The notes: generated by a model from the sequence alone, not told the origin. Counted from the first letter of the stretch, positions 25,201-37,441 are shown. The stretch is DNA of 64,000 nt from Ophioderma brevispina (GCA_023653785.1 JAMKCH010035060.1:1-64000); one strand, 5' to 3'. Translations and numbers: made by a program.

Positions 25201-25405
25201 TTGGGGATCAGTTTAAAACATTTCGCCCAATTGGCGTTTTTTCTATTTTCTTATTTGAAATGAAAACAAAAACTTAAAAAACACAAAAACACAAATATTA
25301 AATTAAAGCTTATAACGTAGGGATTCAGTTGAACACATTTGCGACTTTCTATTTTCTTTATTTGAAATGACAGGAAGGTGTAACCTATGATAAAGTAAAA
25401 GCTAG
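22231..25405. repeat. ~105-bp AT-rich minisatellite array, about 30 copies
   Basis: Unit of about 105-107 bases. Recognisable words recur in order: CCTATGTTAAATTAAAGC, TATAACTTGGGGATTCAG, CACATTTTGCGCCCAATTGG, GCGTTTTTTCTATTTTC, TTTGAAATGACAGGAAGG. Most copies differ by one-base insertions or deletions. Each intact unit holds the perfect palindrome CGCCCAATTGGGCG. Open frames here are shadows of the repeat. One unit near 25260-25300 has an A-rich insertion, and one near 24636-24660 a G/T-rich insertion. Confidence 0.97.
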
Positions 25406-25744
25406 AACTATGTGAGGTCAAATGTCACACACCAAGGTCAAAGGTCAATGGGAGATCAAGTTGTAAACAAGGTGATTGTTCTAATGCAATCTTATGCTCA
25501 TGAATCAAACATCTACTGTAATTCAGTTATGAGATTTCGTTTTATACATGTTTCTTAATAAAAGTGCACTTAAAACTAGAAAAAACCATCTACTCCTTTA
25601 AATGCGTTTTTTAATGTTGTTCTATTTCTTGTAAAAATTAGGCCTGGCGCCCGAACACGTTTTTTTTTAAATACGTGCTAACCTTAATTTTTTCATCGAT
25701 TTTGCAAAAAGGGGGATAAAATCAATGAAAATCATTGAAAAGGG

Positions 25745-25808
25745 GGTTTGAAAATGAAGAACTCTCATGCACATGGTTACCACCTTTTTATGAGTTGAGG
25801 GACCGGGG
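25745..25808 (-). repeat. right copy of the inverted repeat bracketing the minisatellite
   Basis: Read inverted: CCCTCAACTCATAAAAAGGT, then GGTAACCATG and GAGAGTTCTTCATTTT, matching 21348-21405. The match covers about 60 bases and does not continue outward. Confidence 0.55.
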
Positions 25809-26070
25809 TTGTCATTAGATCACACCTGAGTGCATAAGCTGAATTACGTCATCTTTATGTGATGATTATGACAGAAAACAAACCATGATTTTCTATAGGG
25901 AAGATTAAAGATAGTGGTAAGTTCAAAACAAAGTTAGCAGTTTACACCTTCGAAACGTTCTCGGTAGGTTTCTTGGACTGTGATTTGGTCAGTATGCTCT
26001 ACAAACGAGAAGTGCTCAATTATGCGAAATTATTCTCAAAAAATCTCCTCCTGTCACTTTAACAAAAAAC

Positions 26071-27410
26071 AAAACTCCTCAAAAAAGTTTTGAAATTTTT
26101 TTTCAGACTTTATTTCTCATTTAATTGAAAAATTTTATTTACACGCTTTTCATATCAACGTGCAAAGCTCGGGTATTCCTCTGTACAATAACACCAAAAT
26201 CATAGAATTTGATTTCTTCATGGGTGAGTGACACTCATTTGAATACTGGTAGGACTGAAAGAAAGTGCCATTTCAGTACTCAGTTTAAGAGTTACACAGG
26301 GTTAAACAAATTAAAAGAGGATACGGTTTGCTTTGAAGCGGGTCTTTCAATAGGAAAATGCAAAGGGTGGTCATTCAGTATCTATCATGCCACGAGTATC
26401 AGATGTACAGAAGGTTGTGCATGGAGAAAATTGAAAGATGGCATATCCCAGGAATCAAGTTTTGTAGCCAATGTTGGGTATAAGCCTAGCGCGGTACAAA
26501 ATGGAAAACAAAAATTCCGTGCAAAATGGGGTAATGGGAAGGTGAGACCCAGAAGAAGAACGAGAAGCGGTTGTCCCGTGCGACAACACCCCAGAAAAAC
26601 AGCTTTATTGCTCTCTGCTCTTCGGAATTGTCTTCCAGAAATTTATAGGAACGGTTTGTGGGGCAGTATTAACACAAATCTAATCTGAGAGCATGGTAGT
26701 TGCTTAAGAAGCAATCAAAAAGACAGCCCTTCACCATCAGGCCCCGGTTAAGGTGGTGTCGGCAACACGGTAGTGAAATTTAAACATGGTGCCAGAAATT
26801 CATGTTTTCAGATGAATGCAAGATTGGTCTTCGGAAGTTGTGATGGCGGTACAAGTTTGAAGGAGACGTGCGTGAAGTTTCCCTGCCTGTTGCATTGGAA
26901 GGTGAGGCTTTTGATGGAGGCAGCGCTGATAATGGGAAGACAAGACTGTGTTATTGAAGGGCACACAATGATGTTGTTTCGAGGACAATATGCTAGCCGT
27001 TGCAATCTCTTGAAATCCTCAATCTGGATGATAGCCGTACCCCAAGATGATAATGCCCATCCGTATCGTGCTAGGATCGTCAATAAGTAACTTGCGAATA
27101 AATGGTTAAAAAAACTTCAGTTGCCTGCCCTTAGCAAAACTAATCAAATCGTACACATTCCATTCTAAGGCACCCTAAATCGAGTACAAGTACTGAAATT
27201 TGGCATTTCTCTTTCAGACCTACCGATATTCAAAGGAATGATCACTCACCCATGAAAGGAATCAATTCTTATCTTTTGGTGGGTGGTGTGGGGGCATTGT
27301 AAAGAGGAGTAACTGAGCTTTTCACTGTTATGCAATAGAGTGTAATAAAATTTCTAATTAAATTAAGGAAATATATGTCTGAAAAAATTTCCAAACTTTT
27401 TTGAGTTTTT
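26071..27410 (+). mobile_element. decayed Tc1-like (Tc1/mariner) transposon with long terminal inverted repeats
   Basis: About 1.34 kb. The left repeat (26071-26280) and right repeat (27188-27410) align as inverted copies over roughly 210 bases: each starts AACTC(CT)CAAAAAAGTTT and contains TTCATGGGTGAGTGA and TAGG(A/T)CTGAAAGA. Between them lies a broken transposase. Long repeats with the open frames inside recall the IR/DR-type arrangement of Tc1 relatives (family knowledge). The outermost base and the expected TA target duplication are not clear, so ends are uncertain by about 10 bases. Confidence 0.85.
26461..27090 (+). pseudogene. Tc1-like transposase pseudogene
   Basis: Two open pieces in one orientation. 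The first (within 26209-26688) ends with a region matching the second DNA-binding helix-turn-helix of Tc1 transposases: RRRTRSGCPVRQHPRK then LLLSALRNC. A shifted stretch near 26690-26790 reads like the linker (RWCRQH). The second piece (to 27090) has the catalytic-core landmarks MFSDECK-like in the overlapping frame near 26805-26825, CVIEGHTMMLFRGQYASRC and QDDNAHPYRARIV, the equivalent of QDNARPHxAR around the second catalytic Asp. At least two frameshifts and lost residues around the first catalytic block make it inactive. The function was cut-and-paste transposition. Confidence 0.8.
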
Positions 27411-27659
27411 AGTAAAATTCCATGATTGGATACTGGATTAATTCAGGAAAGTTTTATGTAAATGCTTGAAAAAAATCGTAGCACAAATACAATTGATCCC
27501 AAACAAACTTGTGTCCATTGTAATGGCATCACGCAGTATAAAGGCATACTTACACAGTAGTTAGGTCCAAAGCCTCAATTCCTTGCCAAAATAAAACTGC
27601 GCCGAACAGAACACATATTACACAGACAGTTTTTGGGTAATTAGGCAAGGATCAATTAT

Positions 27660-28030
27660 TTGAACGTCAGCATCATTTCACCCAAAAATCCAAGCTGGCC
27701 ACTGGCGCCACCTTGAAAAATGTCGTTTTGGACCAGAGCATCTAAAATCATGACAAGCCACTTTTTCAGGTTAAGTCGACCACAAGGATTTCAAATCTGA
27801 CATTGCTTTGACATTACACATCATTCTTACCCCAAAATCCAAGATGGGTGGCCACCGGTGCCATCTTGTGAAAAAGTAAAATTTGAGCCCGAGCACCTAA
27901 AATGTGTACAAAGACACTTTTTCAAAAAGTCCACCCCAGGGATCGGAACTGACATTAGTAGCGCTATTTTGAAAAAGTAAAAATTTTGATGGCTGACACG
28001 TTAAAAATCATGTACAAAGACTCTCTTCCT
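27660..28030. repeat. ~150-bp tandem repeat, 2.5 copies
   Basis: CCAAAATCCAAG, a short GC-rich GGCCACnGGnGCCA core, CTTGNAAAAA, then GAGCAnCTAAAAT and ACAA(A)GnCACTTTTTCA recur near 27686, 27835 and partly near 27962. Confidence 0.75.
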
Positions 28031-28288
28031 TTAGATAATCCTTTCGGCAACTTATGTGCAAATTTACGGGAAATTTTTGTATTCTCAGAAAATCTATTCA
28101 TGTCCCTTTCAATTGTAAAATACTTAAGGCCCAGTAAAAAAATTACTAGTTTCTGTCCTCGCGCGCATGCGTTTGGGCTGCCGCATCAAAAAAACGTTTT
28201 TTTTTCTTTATTAATTTCTGTTTTCTCTTGAAAATCATCGAAAACGGAGTAAATTTCACATTTTTAGTTCGGCTAAATTTGTGCTCTA

Positions 28289-28545
28289 GCAGTCTATTTA
28301 TGCGTACGTCAGCTCAGCACAGGTAGAGTCTATGAGGCCTGCGATAAAAGTAAGGAATATTGAAACTCCCTTGTGGAACGTACTTTCTTTCACAGTCGGG
28401 TATTTTATTTTATTAATTTAGCAGTCTATTTATGCGTACGTCAGCACAGGTAGAGTCTATGACGCTGTGATAAAAGTCATGAAATTGAAATCTCCCTTGG
28501 GAACGTACTCTCTTTTTACAGTCGATATTTATTTTTTAATTTGCC
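28289..28545. repeat. ~130-bp tandem duplication
   Basis: GCAGTCTATTTATGCGTACG starts both copies (28289, 28422). They share CACAGGTAGAGTCTATGA, GATAAAAGT, GAACGTACT and ACAGTCG and are close to each other, so the duplication is fairly recent. Confidence 0.9.
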
Positions 28546-28747
28546 CCGTGTATAGACACTAAAAAAGTTGCTCAAAATAAAAATACGACTGTAAATAACG
28601 GGACTATCAATGTACTTCCTGGTTTTTGAGAATTTAGAGCCGCCATGTGTAATACAGCTGTCTTCAGAAACGGGAAAATTACCCATGGAAATCGCGTTCA
28701 ATCACTGTCATCTGCATGAAATAGGCCATTATCTTCTTCGATTAAAG

Positions 28748-29297
28748 CAATATTAGCACATTTGTTTGAATGAGCGCCCCAAATTTTTCAAAATTGGAGA
28801 TTTTTACAGGTTGCATGGTAACTGGCTGTAAACTATACCTTGAATGGTTAGCTCGAAAATGTCTATGTGTCACAACGAAGGAATTTTGGATAGGAATAAT
28901 TATTATCGGGGATCAGCGATAATCATTCAACGGCTGCTGTGGAAACGGCCTTCCAATGTGAATAGCCGGGAAGGAAATAGCGCCATGTACGTGGTCTACG
29001 CTCATCCAGTAGTTGTTTAATAGTCAGGCAAGTCAAGTCAAGTTAGAGGTTATTTTTCGAGGGCTTCCGCCGGTGGCACTATTTCATCGGACGGACATAA
29101 CTTAGCATTTCCAGCTCTGTCGTTATCCAATCTGGGATCCCAATCTATTATTACAAAAATCGCTTATTTTGTGATAAATACGCATTTTTTAGATTCTCGG
29201 TTCGCAGGTATAGTTTCCTAGAACAATTACCAACGTAAATGTGCAAAAATATCAAATTTTGAAAATGGGGGCGCTCTTCAAAAATGTGCCAATATTG
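28748..29297. mobile_element. MITE with CAATATTAGCACATTT ends
   Basis: 550 bases. The left arm CAATATTAGCACATTTGTTT then GAGCGCCCC, CAAAATT and AACTATA; the inverse right arm CAATATTGGCACATTTTTGA then GAGCGCCCCC, CAAAATT and AACTATA. TIRs are about 90 bases. The core is CpG-rich. No transposase. Confidence 0.75.
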
Positions 29298-31244
29298 TTT
29301 GTGCCATATTGGCTTTAAGACCAAAATTCATCGTTTGTGAGCTAAAAGCAACAGATGGTTTAGGATTTTCGCCAGACTCGGGACTAGAAGGAGAAGGCTG
29401 GTTTTCGTGTGGTGGCAACTTCATTCAGATTTCTGAAAACAATACTATGGCCGTACAGTACCGGATCAGATCAGACTTTGATTGGACCTTTGCAATGAAA
29501 ATTTGGTACAAGTTTACAAGAAAATGCAACCCTGCAATACTTATGTGACGAGAACAGTGGGTTTAATTCTTTTTGTAACTTGTACAACATTGTCACAATA
29601 TGTCTAGCATGAATCAGAACATACGTTAAAGATCACACTGATCTGATATCAATAAAAAGAGAGAAGTTAAAAACACAAACCATTTTTAAAACATTTCAAA
29701 GACAACAGAATTATGAAATGTTGATTATAAATTTCACGTGAAAACTGAAGTGTGGGTAAATATTTTGTTCAATATCAGTGTGGCCGTTGGAGCACTTGTT
29801 GGGGGGACTTTGGAACTGAGGTGGAAGTTATTTTGTCAAGATATTCCAAAAGACCACACTAATATTTTGGTATAATTCAGGAAAACAATTTGGTTATTGC
29901 GTTTATACCTGAAAGAAAGAAGGAGAAAACATTAAAACATGGGCTGTACGTATGCAAAATGTCTTCTTTAACTTTCTATATATATTTGGGGTTTATTGAT
30001 AAGGGCACATTGTTCAAGGTTATTAAAAGTTGTAGGAGAATTGCCTTTGGGAAGCAAAAACATACCTGTGAGTCTGAAAGAAATAGTAAGTCAAATTTGG
30101 GAAGCTTTGTTGCCTATTGGAAAGGACCATCCGCCATCTTGGATCGGCAATTAACAAAAAAAAACTGCCCTCCTCCTCCTTTTTTCAAAAAGTTAGACGA
30201 GAAAAAAAGTTTTTTTTTTTTAAATTGGCCTAAAGATAACATACCTCAGGGATACTTCTTGCTTGTGAAAAATTACACAAATAGATTCACCACTAGTGTT
30301 GTAGGAATGACGACATTCCTTGTTCAATGATTTTCAGGCAGTTGACTGCTTTAGTATGGAAACAGGAAATTCTGTTGGCACTCTTTGTACTACATGTCAG
30401 AAGTGGTACTTGTACTGGTGGTGCATTGGCTGGGAAGATGAATTTTGTTCCATTTTGTTGTCATGGTTTCAATGCTGGCCAGATATAGATGAAAGTCATT
30501 CAGTCTTAGTAAATATTGTTGATATCTGAAACAAGTAAAACTGGGTATTCTAACTGTTTATATTCAACTGGAGCAGTATTTATGTTGACTGTGGAGGACA
30601 CAGAGAATATTATGACATCAGTTGTGCATTTCAAACAACCTGCAAATAATACAGAACAGATTTTTAATGTTTAACCTGATTGTGATCTTCAAGTTCAAAA
30701 AGAGATGTTATATCATACAAATGATGAGTAAATCATTCCTGGTGCGAAACATGGGCATTGGATCCTCCCGGTGGGGTTTCTTGGATTGCGGTTTGGGTAT
30801 ATTCGAAGAGTGACCCCTAATAGGACAAATTCAGTGAAAATTTACCCCTACAGAACCAGTTTTTAGTGAATTATACTTAATTTTCAGAGAAAATATAACC
30901 CCTAATGGGACAATTTGCAGTGAAATTATCCATTATATCCCTTTCGAGACCTGTTGTCAATAGGCCTACATGAAAAAATAGCCAATATACAAGAAAAGAC
31001 ACGTGTGCTTACACGCAAGAAATCAGGCCACACTGCCTAACCGACCCCCCCGCTACAAAATAACAAAGGGCCAGGCCCCCCCCCCCCCTATTAGGAATGT
31101 TGACCCCTTCTAAGGTGCCTTTTAAGTAACATTTGACCCCTGAACTGACCAATATGTCACCAGATGTGCATTAAATGTTTTTTTTACGTGTTAAAAAACG
31201 TTATGATGAACGTTTAATATTATTGAGTTTCAACTAAAGCCAAG
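29298..31244. other. AT-rich sequence with unassigned open frames
   Basis: Frames at 29309-29548, 29890-30330 and 30320-30529 (plus) are open for 69-146 codons. The last follows an acceptor-like TTTTCAG and has two open frames at once, so coding cannot be decided. C run at 31073-31088. Confidence 0.4.
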
Positions 31245-34200
31245 CATGTCAGGGAGTGGACTTGTGCACCTCTATAACGTGACACTTGGGTCCCGAATAG
31301 GGTCAACTGTATTGTTCTGTATTACGATATCACGAGGTTTATTCCTGTCAAATTCAGTTCAATCGGAGTTTGTTTTATTGTACATTTTGACCTTAGACCT
31401 TGAACCTGAACTTTGGCCTTTGGGGTCGAGATATCATAGACCTCTTCTACTATTATGTTACAGTCACTGTAGTAATAACAGGCTTTATTTGTCCTCTAGA
31501 GGCTGAGGATAAATACCAATTTGGTCTATTTGTAGCATTTGCGGCAAAAATTGACCTTTTGACCCCTTAATGACCTTTGATCCGCGTATTAAAAAAACCT
31601 CGATATACACAACAAAAAGCATGGTTCCAAGGCAATATAAAAAAAGTCTACGATGCTTATTCTGCTGGAGATAAAAATTCTTGAAATTATTGACCTTTTA
31701 AACCGGAAATGACCTTAAAATGACCTTGACCTCCAAATAAAATACCTTGCCATCAGCAGGCAACATGAATGCATATCTGCAAGTTAGGTTACTGTACTAG
31801 GTTTGGGTTTTGGATAAACAAAATTGATAAATTTTGGGAATATTTTGGGTTTTTGAACGGAATGACCCCTTAATGACCTTTGGACCCTTGTGAAACTGTG
31901 GACAACCCGAAGACCTGGCTAGTAACAATACAGTGCTCTAATGACGTCACTATGCTACGTAATTTGTAAAGGACAGCGATATTTTGAATATTTTTTCAAT
32001 ATTTGGCTTTTTCAAACCGAAAATGACCACCTTAATGACCTTTGCTCCTTATCCCTGAACACCCTATTTGAAGCAAGGCGCGTCATGGTTTGGTTCCTTT
32101 GAACCGTTTGGTTGATATCGGCGTAATGCTGTAGAAGAACATAATTTGTAACAAAAAATACATATTTGACGCAATGTTGACCTTTGCACCCTCTTATAAA
32201 GTGAACCATGGGTCACAAATAGGGTCAACTGTATTTTTCTGGATTTACGATTCCCGAGGATTATTCCTGTCAAATTAGTTCAATCGGAGCTGTTTGAAAT
32301 TTGACCTTTGACCTTGACTTTGACCTTGGGGGTCGAGACTATCATAGGACCTCTTCTACTATAAATGTAACATCACTGTAGTAATAACGGTTTATCTGTC
32401 CGCTATAGGCTGACATAAAATCAATTTGGTCTTATTTTTTCGCATTTTTTGGCAAAAATTGACCTTTTGACCCCTTAAGGACCTTTGATCCTGGTATAAA
32501 AAAAAAACCTCGTGGTACACAACAAAAATGCATTGTCCGATGCAAATAAAAATTTGTTACTCGGCTTAGTTCTGGAGATAGAATTCGTAAATAAAAATTT
32601 TGACTTTATTTAACTTTAAACGGAAATTACCTTAAATTGACCTTTGACCTCCAAAGTAAAAAAACCTTGAAGAAACCCAGGTAACATGGGAATGCATATC
32701 TGCAAGTTAGGGTACTGTACTATGTTTGGGGTTTTGAGATACAAAAAAATTAAAAATTTTGGAATATTGTTGGTTTTGACCGGAAGTGACCCCTTAATGA
32801 CCTTTGATCAGAACAACTGTGGACAACCCGAAGACCCTGGTAGTAACAATACAGGTGCTCTAATGGACGTCACTCTGCTACGTAATTGTAAGGACAGCGA
32901 TTTTTTGAATATTTTTTCCACAAATTTTTGGCTTTTGCAAACGGAAATGACCCCCTTAATGACCTTTGCCTCCTTATCCTGAACACCCTATATGAAGCAA
33001 GGGTAAGTGGTCCTTGAACCAGTTTGGTTGATATCGGCTTTATGCTTGTAGGAGAAGATAATTTGTAACAAAAAATTACATATTTGAAGCTGTTGACCTT
33101 GCACCTCTATAACGTGACACCAGGGTCACGAATAGGGTCCAACGTAATTTTTCTGTATTTAGAATATCCCTGATGGATTATTCCTGTCAAATTTCAGTCA
33201 ATCGGACTGTTTGTAAATTTTGACCTTTAACCTTGGAACTTGACCCTTTGGGGTCGAGACTATCATGACCTCTTCTACTCTTATGTTACATCATGTAGTA
33301 ATAAAGGGCCTTTATCTGTCTCTATAGGCTGATATAAATCCAATTGGTCTTTAAGTTTTAGCATTTTTTGGCAAAATGAATTTTTGACCCCCCTTAATGA
33401 CCTTTGATCCGTATTAAAAAAACCGCGTATACATGCAACAAAAATGCATTGTTACCAATGCATATAAAAAAATTCACTATGCTTAGTTATGGAGAAAAAA
33501 ATTCTTGAACTTATTGACCTTAAACCGGACAATGACCTTAAATGACCTTTGACCTCCAAACATAAAAAACATTGCATACAGCAGGTACACATGAATGCTA
33601 TCTGCAAGTTAGGTTACTGTACTTATGTTGGGTTTAGGTTTTGAGATAAAAAAATGAAAAATTTGGACTATTTTTGGGTTTTGACCGGAAGGCCCCTTAA
33701 TGACCTTTTGATCTCCTGAACTGTGGACAACCCGAAGACCCTGGCTAGTAACACATACATCGTGCTCTAATGACGGTCCACCTGCTACGTGAATTTGTAA
33801 GGACAGCGATTTTTGAATATTTTTCACCATTTTGGTCGTTCCAAACCGGAAATGACCCCCTAAAATTGCCCTTTGGACTCCCTGATCCCTGCACACCCTA
33901 TATGAAGCAAGGGTCAGTGGTGCCTTTGAACCCAGTTTGGTGGATATCGGCATAAGCTGTAGAAGAGATCATTTGTAACAAAAAAATAATATTTGGACGC
34001 CTGTTGACACTTTGCACTTCTTAAAAGTGACACCGGGGTTCACGAATCGGTTGGGTCAACTGTATTTTTCGGTATTTACGCTTATCGAGGAGTAGTCTGT
34101 CAAATTTCAGTTCAATCGGAGATCGGTTTGTAAATTTGACCTTTGCACTTGAACTTTGACCTTTGGGGTCGAGGATATCATAGACCCTCTTCTATTAATG

Positions 34201-35545
34201 TTACATCAAGGTAGTAATAACGGGCTTTATATGTCCCATTTAGGCTGAGGGAGATAAATGCCAATATTGGTCTTATATTTAGCATTTTTGGCAAAATTGA
34301 CTTTGACACCCTTAATGACCTTGATCTGGTATATAAAAACCTTGGTTACACAAACCAAAAATGCATTGTTCCCATGCAATAACACAAAAAATTCTACTAC
34401 GGTTAGTTCTGGAGATGAAAAATTCTTAAAAATTAGTGACTTTAAAACCGGGAAATGACCTTTAGCAAGGGTTCAGTGGTTCCTTTGAACCAGTTTGGTT
34501 GATTTCGGCGTAATGCTGTAGAAAAAGATCATTTTTAACACAAAATTACAATATTTGTTGACCTTTGAAATCGATAACGCGACCCCAGGCGCGGGGTCAC
34601 GAATAGGGTCAACTGTATTTTTCTGTATACCGATATCACGAGGATTATCCTGTCAAATTTCAGTTTAATCGGAGTTGGTGTAACATTTTGACCTTTGACC
34701 TTGAACCTTTGACCGTTGGGGCGAGACTATCATAGACCTCTTCTACTATAATGTACATCACTGTAGTAATAACGGGCTTTCTGCCTCTGCTATAGGCTGA
34801 GATAAATCCAATTTGTCTATTTTAGCCTTTTTGGGCAAAATTGACCTTTTGATACCCACAGTAATGACCTTTCTGTCTGGTATAAAAAAAAAACTTGTGT
34901 ACACAACAAAAATGCATTGTGCCAGGCAAATAAAAAAATTCTACTACGGTTAGTTTTGGAGATAAAAATTCGTCAAACATTATTGACCTTAAAATCGGCA
35001 ATGACCTTAAATGATAATTTTTGACCCTCAAAATCAAAATACCTTTGCACCTTTACAACACGGTAACATGAATGCATATCTGCAAGTCTACGGGACTGTA
35101 CTATGCTTGGGTTTTGAGTATATAAAATTTTTGTGAAAAATTTTGGAATATTTTTGGGGTTTTTGACGGAAGTCCCTTTTCCCTTCCCCTACCACCCGTG
35201 ACCCCGTAATGACCTGTGATCTGAAACTGTGACGAACCTCGAGACCCTGGCTTTCTAGTAACTAATAAATCTGTCGCCATAATGACGTCACTCTGAGACC
35301 CCGTAATTGGTACAGGGACAGCGATTTTGTGTAATATTTTTTCACAAATTTTGGCTGATTCAAACTGGAAGCGAAATGACCAGGTGACTCCTATTCCCGG
35401 AACACCACTATATGAAGCAAGGGTACCAGTGGTTCCTCTGATATCACCAGTTGGCTTGATATCGACGTAATGCTGTAGAAGAAGAACATAATTTGTAACA
35501 TCAAATGACCATATTTGACGCCTGTGGCCAGGTAAAGGTCAGACA
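31245..35545. repeat. ~915-bp satellite, about 4.6 tandem copies
   Basis: The same anchor (AACGTGACAC...GGGTCACGAATAGGGTCAAC, with variants) starts near 31275, 32195, 33105, 34020 and 34570. Spacing is about 915 bases except the fourth copy, which is shortened to about 555. Every unit repeats CCTTAATGACCTTTGATC-like phrases and one or more TGACCTTTGACC words, so there is an inner subrepeat too. Copies differ mostly by single-base indels. All open frames in this stretch are products of the repeat, not genes. Confidence 0.95.
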
Positions 35546-37441
35546 GGGGTCCCTTAATGTACATGGCTGAATGGCGATGCCTCCAACGTGTACAGTGGTA
35601 TAAGTATAGGCAGAATACGTCAAACAATGACTGAACTAGACCCGCTTTTCTGTTAAACATGTTGACAGAAAGCCATAACGAAGAAATAAACCAATCAAAA
35701 ACAGAAAAAGGCGCCTGAAGGCCCCCTCGCTCCCTTGTAAAAAGTACACACGAGGGTATTTACCGATATGTTTAGGTTAAATTTCCCTATGTGTATCATT
35801 GAACACAGTCAACAATCACAAATGACATTTCTTTGCCGTACACCCTAGGGGACTAGAACATTGATTATGTGAATTTGCCCCCCCCTCCCTCCCCCGGCTG
35901 AGTACCTCCCCCCCCGGTATTCCGGTAGTTCCGATTTGTTTTTATCATCTGTTTCTGGAACGAGCCATGAGTACCAACCACAAAATCAAGCAGGGGAAAC
36001 AGAAATTCAAAGAAATAAATTGGAATGGTTATAACGTCAATGGCCGGATTATATTTGGAAGGAGTACTGTTAGAAACGGGTACTTGGGCACACTTTTTTC
36101 ATTCGATTTTTTTTTCTTGTAATGTAATGGAATGGTACTTCTTTCTTGTACGTTAGTGACTAGACTATACTAGCATCACCTTGGGACTCTTCCACATAAT
36201 TTTTTATTTTGAAAAACAATTTACCTGTGGATCAGTCACCTTTTTTTTTACACATGTTGGGTGGGCAACCAGTAACCCCCCGTTCCCATGCCGTACTTGG
36301 CCCGCACCTGTTATAAATCAAGTTTTTAAAACTTATCTGTAATGATGGGGTTATGGCAAAATAACTCTCTAACTGGGGTTTCTTTGGCCCCTTTTAAGTC
36401 ATTTTTTAAAATTCTGACACTACCAAACTTCTATGACAATGTGGGGGCTCACAATGCAAATTTGCTTATAGACTGACAAACCGACCGTTTGATTGCTTAT
36501 TATGCGAGAATGGATGCACAATAAACTCAAATGATGCAGTTTGGCACTTCCTATGACTTTCTTCTGCTAATAATACTTAATTAACAACAATGTCCCTGTC
36601 TCTGGTTCCCACGTTTAACCTACAGCAACTACAGGTGAAGTTCATACCCTTCTTGAACAATAAACATGGTAATAAGTGTAGGCCAAATAACCACCCACTC
36701 TTTCTGTCTCGTTCCCCTATAAATCTTCTCTCTGTGCTGAAAAGTGGTGAAAATAACAATAAAAATAAACGAGTATATTTTATCACATTATAAATGACCT
36801 ATACAACTAACTCATAAAACTTCCCTTAAAAGCGCACATTCTGGGTGAGTCAGTCACAATTTTGCAACTGTTTTTTTGTTGCGTTCTTCATGCTAAAAAA
36901 AAAATCCTGTAGGGCAGAGCGTTTGGTTTTAATCCTAAATACATATAGAATTATATAGCAGGGTAATTGGTTGTTTTAATTACCACCAATTAGAAATTGT
37001 CAAGTTAAAACTTTTCTCAAAATTTTACGACAAATCTTTTTTTTTTTAGGGTGGGCCAAAGTTACCCTCCAAGGGCCAAAGTACCTCCGTTCTGGGGGTA
37101 CCGGTTTCTAATGTTTAGAAAATGTCAGGTTTGAAGGGATGAAGTTGGATGAGTGGTGGTGGTGATGTACGTTAATGCTGTAAATTTTGATATCTTGTTA
37201 ACTTTTATTTTGAAAACATATTGCATCATAAAATGATTTTATCTTAACATACATTTATACTGCAATAGATTGACCCCACAGTATCATATTCACACTGTTA
37301 GTAACAATTTTAAACAAATTTGCAAACTAAAAAGTGGGTCAGCCATTCTTTTGTTCCACTATTTCATCGGTTTTGGTTCACACTCACTTTTTACTGCAGG
37401 GAACAGTCACTATTTCCTTTTAAATTAACTTCCTTTTACAG
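35546..37441. other. AT-rich sequence, nothing firm
   Basis: C-rich tracts at 35876-35920. Frames at 36577-36793 on both strands sit in low-complexity AT DNA. This could be intron upstream of the candidate terminal exon 37442-37594. Confidence 0.45.

Noticed and set aside
22231..25405. CRISPR-like array
   Set aside because: Units of ~105 bases repeat throughout with no unique spacers, and the window is eukaryotic.
29890..30330. 146-codon plus-strand frame
   Set aside because: It is driven by A- and T-rich low-complexity codons (runs of Lys and Phe) with no recognisable motif.
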